Shown in pieces: positions 18,802 through 26,745 of a stretch of 64,000 nt of DNA (position 1 is the stretch's first letter; each line of letters begins with the position of its first letter). A model generated the notes under the pieces. That model was not told where the DNA came from, did not search any database, and saw only the letters and a list, made by a program, of their open reading frames with translations. A program made the translations under genes and the position numbers. Source of the DNA: Haloarchaeobius amylolyticus (GTDB lineage Archaea > Halobacteriota > Halobacteria > Halobacteriales > Natrialbaceae); contig NZ_JANHDH010000002.1 in assembly GCF_026616195.1 (NCBI RefSeq), positions 248,001 through 312,000 of the forward strand, in the 5' to 3' direction.

Positions 18802-19173
18802 TCAGAACGGCGCTTCGGGCCCTTCTGACTCCTCTGTCTCCGCGGAGTCGTCGTCGCCGTTCCCTTCTTCGAACTCCCACTCCCAGGCCTCGAGCCCGCC
18901 GGCCATGCTCTCGACGGTCCCGTCGAAACCCTCGTAGGAGCCGATGAGCCGGGCGGCCTGCACGCTGGCCTGCCCGTGCGGGCACACCGTGACCACGTGG
19001 TCACAGCCCTCGAAGCGCTCGACGTCCCTCGTGAGCCGCTGGAAGGGGAGGTTCGTCGAGGTGGGGATGTGGGCCTCCTGGTAGTGCAACTCGTTACGGA
19101 TATCGACGACACAGACGTCTTCGCCCGCGTCGAGGAGGTCTTTCACCTCGGCTGGCTGTATCTCGCCGTCCAT
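18802..19173 (-). CDS. Rhodanese-like sulfurtransferase
   Basis: A 123-residue single rhodanese domain with an acidic tail. The active-site loop is CPHGQAS with the catalytic Cys near residue 64. The preceding VCVVDIRNELHYQEAHIP is the usual rhodanese CH2A region. These proteins carry sulfane sulfur, but no target pathway is indicated by neighbours. The last 20 residues are almost entirely Glu, Asp, Ser and Gly. Confidence 0.92.
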   Translation of the reverse strand: MDGEIQPAEVKDLLDAGEDVCVVDIRNELHYQEAHIPTSTNLPFQRLTRDVERFEGCDHVVTVCPHGQASVQAARLIGSYEGFDGTVESMAGGLEAWEWEFEEGNGDDDSAETEESEGPEAPF

Positions 19174-19311
19174 CGTTGCCGGTAGTTGACCAGCACGCCG
19201 GTTAAGCGTGCTGGAGCAGGAACCCGGGCGCGTGCCGGGGGTTCAAGTAGGAAGGAGCGGCCAGCACCGCCGATGCAGTGAGAACCGCCCGCCGTCGAAC
19301 GAGGCTGGTGT

Positions 19312-19345
19312 CCGGTGCACCGGCGGCGGAGCGCCGATGCACCGG
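19312..19345. other. Strong hairpin in the gap between the NUDIX and rhodanese genes
   Basis: CCGGTGCA (19312-19319) pairs perfectly with TGCACCGG (19338-19345). Inside it, CGGCG pairs with CGCCG around a 6-base loop, with one C/A mismatch between the stems, giving 13 pairs. It lies 28 bases after the stop of the minus-strand NUDIX gene. It may stabilise or end that transcript, although no T-run follows. Confidence 0.5.
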
Positions 19346-19372
19346 CTGTTCGCCATCACTCGACAGGCCTGG

Positions 19373-19909
19373 CTACAGCAGCCCGTCCTCCTTCGCCAGC
19401 AGCAGCCCCTCGATGGTCGCGTCGTTGGTCGGCTGCTCCCGGGCGCGGTCGAGGGCGTCCTCGATGGGGACCGAGTGGATGGTGAGGAACTCGTTGCTGT
19501 CGAGGTCGCGCTCGCAGGGCTCCAGGCCCTCCGCGAAGACGATGCCGCGGCGGTGCCGGAGGACGCCAGTCGAGCACCAGTACTCCTGCAGGAGCGAGAC
19601 GCCCGCAGGGTCGTAGCCGGTCTCCTCCCGGAGTTCGCGCGCCCCGGCCGTGGTGAACGATTCGCCGTCCTCGACGATGCCAGCCGGCAACTCCAGGTGC
19701 GTCTCGCGGATGGTCGGGCGGTACTGCTCGACGAAGAGGACCTCCTCGCCAGTGGTCGCGACGACGACGACGGCCGCGGGTAACTCGGCCCAGTAGTACT
19801 TCTTCTCGCTGCCGTCGGGCTGTTCGACCCGGTCGTAGCCGCCGGTGTACCAGCCGGTCTCGTACTCGGTCTCGGACTCCAGGACGGGCCACTCGTCGTG
19901 CTCAGGCAT
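19373..19909 (-). CDS. NUDIX hydrolase, ADP-ribose pyrophosphatase-like
   Basis: A 178-residue NUDIX enzyme. The box is well kept (GIVEDGESFTTAGARELREE then TGYD). The preceding EEVLFVEQYRPTIRETHLEL region is typical of ADP-sugar pyrophosphatases. It overlaps the preceding membrane-protein gene by 8 bases, so they form an operon. Natural substrate is inferred only from the subfamily. Confidence 0.9.
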   Translation of the reverse strand: MPEHDEWPVLESETEYETGWYTGGYDRVEQPDGSEKKYYWAELPAAVVVVATTGEEVLFVEQYRPTIRETHLELPAGIVEDGESFTTAGARELREETGYDPAGVSLLQEYWCSTGVLRHRRGIVFAEGLEPCERDLDSNEFLTIHSVPIEDALDRAREQPTNDATIEGLLLAKEDGLL

Positions 19910-20279
19910 CAGGTGTCTGTGTGATAGCCAGCCGGTAAACCGTACCGTTTCGCCGGACGTAGACGGTGTCGCCCTCGACCGCCTCGCCGTTCCACGTCCG
20001 GATGGCGGAGAACTCGTCGAACGGCGAGTTGCTGAACGACTCCTTCAGACCGAAGGGGCCCTCGTAGTAGGCGGCCGAGCGGCCGTCCTCGAGCGCCCCG
20101 AAGACGTACTCGTAGCGGCGCTCGGAGAGGTTCTCGGCGGCGACCGCGGCGTGGTCGGTCTCGACCTCGGTCGCGGTCACGTAGTACGGGTCACCGCTCT
20201 TGAGGAGGGAGGGCAGCGCGCCGACCGCGAGCAGGAGGACGACCAGGCCGACCAGGAGCAACACGTAGCGCTGTCGCAT
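19902..20279 (-). CDS. Membrane-anchored protein of unknown function
   Basis: A 125-residue protein with a single N-terminal membrane helix (residues 5-25, after MRQR) and an outside domain of about 95 residues rich in Tyr, Glu and Val. No lipobox Cys is seen. It is co-transcribed with the NUDIX gene by an 8-base overlap. No family is recognised with certainty. Confidence 0.7.
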   Translation of the reverse strand: MRQRYVLLLVGLVVLLLAVGALPSLLKSGDPYYVTATEVETDHAAVAAENLSERRYEYVFGALEDGRSAAYYEGPFGLKESFSNSPFDEFSAIRTWNGEAVEGDTVYVRRNGTVYRLAITQTPDA

Positions 20280-20352
20280 GCGGTGGGCTTGGGACGGGGG
20301 CAGTAAGGGGGTTTCGTCGGCGGAATCCGCGGCTCTTCGCGTCGGACCGCAC

Positions 20353-20766
20353 TCAGAGGCGGTCGCGGTAGATGCGCCCGAGCGCCTGCCGGCGGAGCGT
20401 GCCGACGGCGGCGTCTTCCTCGTTCTGGAACGTCGCGGCGACGGCCTCGCCGGCGAAGGGCGCGGCGTGCCAGGCGACGTGCTCGACGTTCTCGGTACCG
20501 GTCTCGAACACCTCGCCGTCGAACTCCTCGCGCCAGTTCTCGTACTCCTCGCGCGTGCCGACGTGGACCGCGAGTTCCGCGGCGAACAGCACGTCGCGGG
20601 CGGTCTCGACCACGTCGCTGTCGACGCGCTCGCGGTACTCCTCGCGGTCGAAGTCCATCGAGCGGGCGACCTCCTTGACGACGAGCTGGGCGGTCGGTCC
20701 GACCGTGTCGTACGCCTCGCGTGCCTCGGCTTCCGTCTCCGGCGTCAGGGTCCCGACGGTGTGCAT
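20353..20766 (-). CDS. Haloarchaeal conserved protein, probably DUF5809
   Basis: A 137-residue, acidic, mainly helical protein opening MHTVGTLTPETEAEAREAYD. It ends in a basic helix (TLRRQALGRIYRDRL). It follows the zinc-finger gene at 20791-21249 by 24 bases on the same strand. The pairing of these two families is familiar in haloarchaea. Function is unknown, and the family name is from memory. Confidence 0.65.
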   Translation of the reverse strand: MHTVGTLTPETEAEAREAYDTVGPTAQLVVKEVARSMDFDREEYRERVDSDVVETARDVLFAAELAVHVGTREEYENWREEFDGEVFETGTENVEHVAWHAAPFAGEAVAATFQNEEDAAVGTLRRQALGRIYRDRL

Positions 20767-20790
20767 GGTCGAAGTGCCGTTCGCCGGCGG

Positions 20791-21249
20791 TTACTCGCTT
20801 TCGGTGTCGGCCGCGGCGTCCTCGTCTTCGTCGCCATCCTCTGTCGCCGCGTCCTCCGCCGACTCGTGCATCTGTCTGGTGAGTTCGCGTGCCTCTTCGA
20901 GCACGTCGGCCTGCTCGCTGGTCAGGTCACCCCGGCCGCCGGCGGGGGCGGTCCGGCCCGCTCCCTGGCCGACCTGTTCGGCGACCGCGTCCTCGAAGCG
21001 ACCGTGGCCGTGGTCGTGGTCGTGCTGGTGTGTCGTGTCGTCGAACACCTCGTCGAACTCGGTCTCCGCGACGTGCTCCGCGACGACCGGCCCGAGTTCG
21101 GCCGGGTTCGAGTCGCCCCACTCGGGGGCGTGCTCGTCGAGCCAGTCCTCGTGCTCGTCGCTGTGGAGCATCGCCGTGAACGCGAGGTGGTTCGCGAGGT
21201 GTTCCGCGTCGGCGTGTGGGACCTCACACACTGGACAGGCGTATCCCAT
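20791..21249 (-). CDS. Haloarchaeal zinc-finger protein, probably DUF5810
   Basis: A 152-residue protein. The N-terminus carries a C2H2-like finger (CPVCEVPHADAEHLANH, then LHSDEH, residues 5-31). A His-rich patch (HQHDHDHGHGR) near residue 80 may bind metal, and a strongly acidic tail follows. The ATG at 21249 was chosen because the finger begins directly after it. The open frame upstream is antisense to the acetyltransferase gene. It is linked to the next gene as a two-gene unit. Confidence 0.7.
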   Translation of the reverse strand: MGYACPVCEVPHADAEHLANHLAFTAMLHSDEHEDWLDEHAPEWGDSNPAELGPVVAEHVAETEFDEVFDDTTHQHDHDHGHGRFEDAVAEQVGQGAGRTAPAGGRGDLTSEQADVLEEARELTRQMHESAEDAATEDGDEDEDAAADTESE

Positions 21250-21293
21250 GTGCGAGGGGAGGAGAGCGACGCGTAAAACGGTGGCTTCCTCGA

Positions 21294-21764
21294 TTACAGT
21301 TCCTTGACCATCACGAGTGCGGCCTCGCCGTCGTCGTAGTACCGCGGGATGCGCCGGAGCGGTTCGAACCCGAAGTCGCGGTAGAGGTCCTTCGCGACGT
21401 CGTTGGTCTCGCGCACCTCGAGTTTCACGGAGGTGGCGTTCTGGGAGGCCAGCGTCGCGATGGCTCGCGCGAGCAGGCGTCGGCCGATGCCCTGCCCGCG
21501 GCGTTTCGGATGGACCGCGATGTCCTTCACGTGGCCGATGCCGCGGCCGTGGTTCGGGATGCAGTCGGCGACGACGTAGCCGGTCACCTTCTGGCCCTCG
21601 GTGGCGACGAGGAACCCCGGGGCGTCGAGGAAGCGCTGGAAGGCGTCGAAGGGCCACGGCTGCGGGAACGACGACTTCTCGATGCGGTAGACCGCCAGCA
21701 GGTCCGCCTGCTCGGCCGGCCGGATGGTCACGTCGTTCGAGGGGTTGGGGGCCGTGGTCGTCAC
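21294..21764 (-). CDS. GNAT acetyltransferase, RimI-like
   Basis: A 156-residue GNAT enzyme. The acetyl-CoA motif is VHPKRRGQGIGRRLL near residue 90, and LEVRETNDVAKDLYRDFGFE is the conserved RimI-type C-terminal part. The family acetylates protein N-termini, in archaea mostly broad substrates. Its ATG overlaps the TGA of the HPP gene as ATGA. Confidence 0.9.
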   Translation of the reverse strand: MTTTAPNPSNDVTIRPAEQADLLAVYRIEKSSFPQPWPFDAFQRFLDAPGFLVATEGQKVTGYVVADCIPNHGRGIGHVKDIAVHPKRRGQGIGRRLLARAIATLASQNATSVKLEVRETNDVAKDLYRDFGFEPLRRIPRYYDDGEAALVMVKEL

Positions 21765-22249
21765 GTGGGGTAGGTTCGCTCCCCGTGCCTATCAATCACG
21801 TGCCTCCCCAGACGGAAGGTCACGTAGAGGAGCGTGACCGCGGCGACGACCACGCCGACGGCGCGGAGTCGGCCCAGCAGTCCCAGCGACAGGATGAGCG
21901 TCGTGGCACACGCCGGCGGGTGGACGGTCCCGCTCAGGCGCATCCCGGCGGTCGTGCCGGCCACGGCGAGGGCACCGGCGAGGGCGAGGCGGACCGACGC
22001 GGGTGCGAAGGGGGCGAACTGCGTGGTGGCGACGAGTCCCGGCGCGAGGAGTGCGTGCGCCGCGAACCCGACGATGGCCCCGACGGTGTGGCCGCCGACG
22101 ACCCGACGGGGGCCGGGGTCGGCCGCCGTCGCGAGCACGAACGCGGTCGGGCCCAGGCTCGGGAAGACGAACGGCAGGCCCGTCGCCCAGGCGACGACGC
22201 CGCAGACGGTGAACAGCCCACCCGCGACGAGACTCTGGCGCTGGTCCAT
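21761..22249 (-). CDS. HPP family integral membrane protein
   Basis: A 162-residue protein with four or five membrane helices and the family's conserved FPSLGPTAFVLATA and the PPACATTLILSLGLL region. The family may act in anion or nitrite transport in other organisms. Its role here is not known. It is coupled to the acetyltransferase gene by a 4-base overlap. Confidence 0.85.
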   Translation of the reverse strand: MDQRQSLVAGGLFTVCGVVAWATGLPFVFPSLGPTAFVLATAADPGPRRVVGGHTVGAIVGFAAHALLAPGLVATTQFAPFAPASVRLALAGALAVAGTTAGMRLSGTVHPPACATTLILSLGLLGRLRAVGVVVAAVTLLYVTFRLGRHVIDRHGERTYPT

Positions 22250-22317
22250 CGGGACGGAGTCGGCACTGGAGCGGTTTCAGCGCGTCGAAAGAATGGCGGA
22301 AATCGGGATCCGTGCGT

Positions 22318-24288
22318 TCAGTCGTCCGCAGGTGCGGCGTCGCCGCCGGTCGCCTGCTGCTTCGTCCACGGCAGCTTGCCGCCGAGGGCGAGCATGTCGC
22401 GCTCGCGCTCGGAGGCGTCGAGCGTCGCGGTGAACTCCCAGTCGTCGTTGACGCGGACGGTGAACTCCTCCTGGCCGGAGTCGACGCCCTCGCGGACGTC
22501 GTCGACGACCTCGATGTCGTCGCCCTGGTCGAGCTTCTCGTACGTCTCCTCGTCGATGAGGTACGGCACGATACCGAAGTTGAACAGGTTGGCGCGGTGG
22601 ATGCGCGCGAAGCTCTGTGCGAAGACGCCCTCGATGCCGAGGTACATCGGACACATCGCGGCGTGCTCACGCGAGGAGCCCTGCCCGTAGTTCTCGCCGG
22701 CGACGAGGAAGCCGCCGTCGGACTCGAGCGCGCGCTCGGCGAAGGTGTCGTCGACGCGCGAGAGCGTGAACTCCGAGAGCTTCGGGACGTTCGACCGGTA
22801 CATCAGGATGTCCTGGGTCGCCGGGATGATGTGGTCGGTCGTGATGTTGTCGTCCATCTTCAGCAGTGCCTCGCCCTCGAGCTTGGCGTCGAGTTCGTCC
22901 TTCAGCGGGACGTCGCCGATGTTCGGGCCCTTGACGAGCTCGTCGTCGACGGCCTCGTCGGGGGTGATGAGGTCTGCCTTCGAGCCGTCGTACTTGTCGG
23001 GGAGGACGTAGTCGGGCGCCTCCATGTCGCCGACTTCGTCGGCCAGGTCGCGCGGGTCGATGATTTCGCCCTTGATGGCGGCTGCCGCGGCGACCTCGGG
23101 GCTGCAGAGGTAGACGTTGTCGTCCTCGATGCCGGAGCGGCCCTCGAAGTTGCGGTTGAAGGTACGCAGGGAGACGGAGTCGCTGGCGGGGACGTGGCCG
23201 ATGCCGATACAGGCACCACACGTCGCCTCGGAGAAGTTGACGCCGGCCGCCATCATCTCCGCGACCCAGCCCTCACGGGCGAGCAGCTCGGAGGCCTGCT
23301 TCGAACCGGGTGCGACGATCATCTCGGTCTTCTTGTTGACCTCGCGACCCTCGACCATCTTCGCGGCCGGGAGGATGTCCTCGTAGCCACCGTTCGTACA
23401 GGAGCCGACCATGACCTGCTCGACCTGCTCGCCCGCGACCTCGCGGACGGGCACGACGTTGTCGGGCATCGACGGGCACGCGATGAGCGGCTCGATGTCC
23501 GAGAGGTCGACGACGATCTCGTCGGCGTACTCGGCGTCCTCGTCGGGGCCGATCTCGACGTAGTCCTCCTCGCGGTCCTGCTTTGCGAGGTACTCCTTCG
23601 TCTTCTCGTCGGTCGGGAAGATGGAGGAGGTCGCGCCGAGTTCGGTGCCCATGTTGGTGATGGTGGTGCGCTCCGGTACGGTGAGCGTGTCGACACCGGG
23701 GCCGGTGTACTCGAGCACCTTGCCGACGCCGCCTTTCACGGAGAGGCGACGGAGCAGCTCGAGGATGACGTCCTTCGCGGAGGACCACTCGGGGAGTTCA
23801 CCCTCGAGTCGGACGTTGACGACCTCCGGCATCTCGATGTAGTACGGGGCGCCACCCATGGCGACGGCGACGTCGATACCGCCGGCACCGATGGCGAGTT
23901 CGCCGAGGCCACCGGGCGTCGGCGTGTGGGAGTCCGACCCGAGCATCGTCTTGCCGGGTGCGGCGAAGTTCTCCTTGTGGACGTTGTGGCAGATACCGTT
24001 CCCGGGGCGAGAGAAATACGCGCCATACGTGCCCGCGGCGGAACGGAGGAAGCGGTGGTCGTCCGTATTCTTGAAGTCGAACTGGTAGGTCTGGTGGTCG
24101 CAGTACTGGGCGGCGATCTCGGTCTGGACCTCGTCCAGGTCCATCGCCTCGAACTGCAGCCAGACCATGGTCCCCGTGGTGTCCTGTGTGAGGACCTGGT
24201 CGATCTCGATCCCGATCTCCTCTCCTGTCTCGAGTTCACCTTCGACGAGGTGCTCCTCGAGAATCTTCTCGGTAAGAGTCTGTCCCAT
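22318..24288 (-). CDS. Aconitate hydratase
   Basis: A 656-residue [4Fe-4S] enzyme that interconverts citrate and isocitrate in the TCA cycle. Cluster ligands are visible as the Cys in GSCTNGGYED and the pair in CGACIG. The C-terminal swivel domain has GENYGQGSSREHAAMCPMYL. The ATG at 24288 (MGQTLTEKILEEHL) follows TTTATGG at about -30, whereas the longer frame begins upstream of this element. Length matches the shorter archaeal/mitochondrial-like form. It stands alone. Confidence 0.95.
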   Translation of the reverse strand: MGQTLTEKILEEHLVEGELETGEEIGIEIDQVLTQDTTGTMVWLQFEAMDLDEVQTEIAAQYCDHQTYQFDFKNTDDHRFLRSAAGTYGAYFSRPGNGICHNVHKENFAAPGKTMLGSDSHTPTPGGLGELAIGAGGIDVAVAMGGAPYYIEMPEVVNVRLEGELPEWSSAKDVILELLRRLSVKGGVGKVLEYTGPGVDTLTVPERTTITNMGTELGATSSIFPTDEKTKEYLAKQDREEDYVEIGPDEDAEYADEIVVDLSDIEPLIACPSMPDNVVPVREVAGEQVEQVMVGSCTNGGYEDILPAAKMVEGREVNKKTEMIVAPGSKQASELLAREGWVAEMMAAGVNFSEATCGACIGIGHVPASDSVSLRTFNRNFEGRSGIEDDNVYLCSPEVAAAAAIKGEIIDPRDLADEVGDMEAPDYVLPDKYDGSKADLITPDEAVDDELVKGPNIGDVPLKDELDAKLEGEALLKMDDNITTDHIIPATQDILMYRSNVPKLSEFTLSRVDDTFAERALESDGGFLVAGENYGQGSSREHAAMCPMYLGIEGVFAQSFARIHRANLFNFGIVPYLIDEETYEKLDQGDDIEVVDDVREGVDSGQEEFTVRVNDDWEFTATLDASERERDMLALGGKLPWTKQQATGGDAAPADD

Positions 24289-24543
24289 AGCATGCTGGAA
24301 TCGACCTCCCGCAACCATAAATCCCGCGTGTTTATGGATGGAAGACCGTGCAGAATTCGCCGTCTCTGCTGTCGGTTCGTGCAATGCTTGCCGACCAGCG
24401 CGACAGACCCGGTGTGCGCTCGCAACTCCCGGTCGACGGCGGGTGATCCGACCGGTCCTGGGAGTCAGATTTTTATGCCCCGCCGGCCTCCTGTGGCGGT
24501 CCGAACTCGCAAGCTACATTCCACTCCACCGGAAGACTCGCGT

Positions 24544-25023
24544 ATGCACCGCGCAGGCGCCTTCGTCGCAGAGCACGTGACACCGACGACAGACGAGCAG
24601 GTCCAGCCCAACGGCGTCGACCTGACGCTGGACGCCGTGTTCGAACAGCGCGAGCCGGGTCGCATCGGCCGCGACGGCAAGGAGGTCGGTGCCCGGAGCG
24701 AACTCGAACCCGACCAGTACGAGGACGACTCGCCGCCGACGCACTACCTCGAACCCGGCGGCTACGTCGTCCGCTACGCCGAGCGCATCCACATTCCCGA
24801 GGGCCACGTCGGCTTCCTCTACCCGCGCTCGTCGCTCCTGCGGAACTCCTGCATGCTGAACACGGCGGTCTGGGACGCCGGCTACGAGGGCCGCGGCGAG
24901 GGACTGCTACAGGTCCACCACGACATCGAGCTGGAGGAGGGCGCCCGCATCGCCCAGCTGGTGCTGGCGGAGGCGGACCACGAGGACGAGTACGACGGCA
25001 GTTACCAGAACGAGAACCTCTAG
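24544..25023 (+). CDS. dUTPase/dCTP deaminase family protein
   Basis: A 159-residue member of the trimeric dUTPase/dCTP deaminase fold. YPRSSLLRNS and AVWDAGYEGRGEGLLQ correspond to the conserved substrate-site motifs. It should lower dUTP or convert dCTP. The sequence alone does not separate the two activities. A T-rich TATA-like TTTTTATG lies about 70 bases upstream, giving a leader of roughly 45 bases. Confidence 0.88.
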   Translation: MHRAGAFVAEHVTPTTDEQVQPNGVDLTLDAVFEQREPGRIGRDGKEVGARSELEPDQYEDDSPPTHYLEPGGYVVRYAERIHIPEGHVGFLYPRSSLLRNSCMLNTAVWDAGYEGRGEGLLQVHHDIELEEGARIAQLVLAEADHEDEYDGSYQNENL

Positions 25024-25045
25024 AATCGGGCGTCGGCTATCGGTT

Positions 25046-25849
25046 TCAGGCCAGCGCGACGACGCGGTTCGACCCGGCCGTACCGTTCATCCCGGCGCAG
25101 GGCCTGTTCTTCCCGCCCGCAGCCCTGGGCAGTTCGATCTCGTGGGTCGTGTTGTAGTCCGAGAAGGACATCTTCACGCTGAGATTGGCCGCCCGGCCGT
25201 TGACCACGTAGGTCGCGTTCATCGTCGACTGCAGGAGGTTCTTCGAGTCCTTGTCGATGTACTGGCGGTAGGTCACCTCGCCGAAGTCGACGTTCCCGGT
25301 GTCGTTGCCGACCAGTTGCTGGATGGCCTCCTGGTTCGGTCTGACCTCGATGACGTAGACGTCCTGTCCGTTCAGGGTGCCGTTGCGCAGCGTCGTCTCG
25401 GAGTTGTTGAGGATCTCCTGCTGGGCGCCGAGGGTGGCGTTCGCGCGCCACGGGCTGCGGTCGACGTCGGACTGGCTCCACTCGTCGTCGATGAACAGAC
25501 ACTGCTGCTCGCCGAAGATGTACGCCTCGGAGAACGAGCGCGTCTGCGTCGAGTTCGTCCGGACGGCGGTGACGACGTTCGTCGCGGCCATGCGCTGGGC
25601 GCTGATGTTCACCGTCCCGCTGGACTCGGTGCGCAGCTCGTTGTCGGAGAACTCGACGACCGTGACCATCGAGTAGTTGTAGGCGTGGACCGACTGCATC
25701 TGGTTCACCGCGTCGGCCTTGATCTCCTTCCCTTCCGGGGAGTCGTCGTCGCCGTCGTCGGTCGGTGTGCCGACGAAGGCACTACAGCCGGCGAGGGCGA
25801 CGAGGAGCGCGAGGGCGACCGTGGTGAAGACGTGTTTCCTGCTGTTCAT
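25046..25849 (-). CDS. Exported haloarchaeal lipoprotein (DUF7537-like)
   Basis: A 267-residue lipoprotein. The N-terminus is a Sec-type signal (basic MNSRKH, hydrophobic core, LAGC lipobox at residues 19-22), unusual in a window dominated by Tat signals. The mature part resembles a haloarchaeal lipoprotein family with a LolA/LppX-like beta fold: repeated Asn-Ser/Thr sequons and YRQYIDKDSKNLLQSTMNAT. Function unknown. It is tail-to-tail with the dUTPase-like gene with 22 bases between them. Confidence 0.8.
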   Translation of the reverse strand: MNSRKHVFTTVALALLVALAGCSAFVGTPTDDGDDDSPEGKEIKADAVNQMQSVHAYNYSMVTVVEFSDNELRTESSGTVNISAQRMAATNVVTAVRTNSTQTRSFSEAYIFGEQQCLFIDDEWSQSDVDRSPWRANATLGAQQEILNNSETTLRNGTLNGQDVYVIEVRPNQEAIQQLVGNDTGNVDFGEVTYRQYIDKDSKNLLQSTMNATYVVNGRAANLSVKMSFSDYNTTHEIELPRAAGGKNRPCAGMNGTAGSNRVVALA

Positions 25850-26374
25850 GACGGGATGGTCGTTCGCCAGACAGTAGCCCCCAGGCTGCTACAACCTTTT
25901 TGGTCCAGCGACGGCCGCGGCCTGGGTTTTCAGGGAACCAGCTGGAAACGTGGTGGGTGCGGGGTGCGTGGATGGTCCGTGGAAAGTGTGGGATTCTGTG
26001 GTGGGGTCGGGGTCGCTGGAGAGATTCGCGAATCATGGCTGGTGTTCGGAGGAGTCGATGGGGGAAGTCTCACAGACGTGTGGCTGGCGCCGGACGTCTG
26101 GTGGCCTCCGGACGTCTGGTGGTCTCTGGACGTCTGGTGGCCTCTGGACGTCTGGTGGCCTACGTAACTCGCGCTGGCGGAACGAAAGACCGCACCCGAA
26201 CCCACCCCGCACAGCTCCGAAACCACACCCTCCCCAGCCGATTGTGCTCCTCGCTTCGTTCCGCCGTGCTCCACTTCGCTGCGGTGCTCATCCCTCGCGC
26301 GCTACCGACTCGCGGTCTGAGACACGCGAGTCCCCGCGCGCCACCCAGAAGGTCAGTCTCGTATCCGGCCGGCT
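25850..26374. other. Long intergenic region with a tandem repeat and no supported gene
   Basis: No open frame here has haloarchaeal codon and amino-acid usage. The part from 25880 to 26070 is GT-rich and composition differs from its flanks. It contains the 18-base tandem repeat at 26092-26163 and, at about 26235-26345, short GC-rich palindromic motifs such as CTCGCTTCGTTC and CACTTCGCTGCGGTG, of a type seen often between haloarchaeal genes. Confidence 0.6.
26092..26163. repeat. Tandem repeat, 4 copies of an 18-base unit
   Basis: Unit GGACGTCTGGTGGCCTCT occurs four times in a row with one or two differences per copy (26092-26109, 26110-26127, 26128-26145, 26146-26163). A degenerate fifth copy directly precedes it at about 26074-26091. 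The period is a multiple of three. Both strands are open across it, but no convincing protein contains it. Confidence 0.9.
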
Positions 26375-26722
26375 TCACCCACCCTCCCCATCGACCGCGA
26401 AGTACCGGTCCGCGTGCTTCGCACAGCCGGGGTTGAACGCGTGTCCGCAGTCGGGGCAGGCGTCGTCGCACTCGCGGTACTCGGTCACCGTCAGTTCGGT
26501 CCCACAGGCGCCACAGAGCACGCCCGGCTGGTCGAACTCGGCCCGCGGGATGCGGTCGGGGTCGTGGTCCGCGACGGCCTCGTGGCACCGGAAACACGGG
26601 TAGTACCGGTCGCAGCAGGCGAAGCGCAGGGCGACCACGTCGCGTCGGGTGTCGTAGTGGGCACACCGCGTCTCGGGGTCGACCGAGACGCCGAAGACCG
26701 GGACGCCGTGGATTCGTCGCAC
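26375..26722 (-). CDS. CHY zinc-finger protein
   Basis: A 115-residue protein with the CHY zinc-finger pattern: CAHYDTRRDVVALRFACC, then YPCFRCHEAVADHD, then CGACGTELT and CPDCGHAFNPGCAKH, giving three or four metal sites. No ATG fits: the GTG at 26722 is the natural start, just before RIHGVPVFGV, and the open frame upstream is antisense-like Arg/Pro-rich sequence. It lies 23 bases after the stop of the LVIVD-repeat gene and may be co-transcribed with it. Function is unknown, and ubiquitin-ligase roles in eukaryotes do not transfer. Confidence 0.85.
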   Translation of the reverse strand: MRRIHGVPVFGVSVDPETRCAHYDTRRDVVALRFACCDRYYPCFRCHEAVADHDPDRIPRAEFDQPGVLCGACGTELTVTEYRECDDACPDCGHAFNPGCAKHADRYFAVDGEGG

Positions 26723-26745
26723 GGGTGGCCCTCCGGGGCCCAGCG

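Noticed and set aside
26092-26163. CRISPR-like array
   Set aside because: The copies are directly adjacent with no spacers, the unit is only 18 bases, and no cas gene is near.
25930-26274. Minus-strand frame containing a hexapeptide repeat (GHQTSR)
   Set aside because: The repeat is just a translation of the 18-base tandem repeat. The rest has no haloarchaeal amino-acid composition, ribosome site or promoter.
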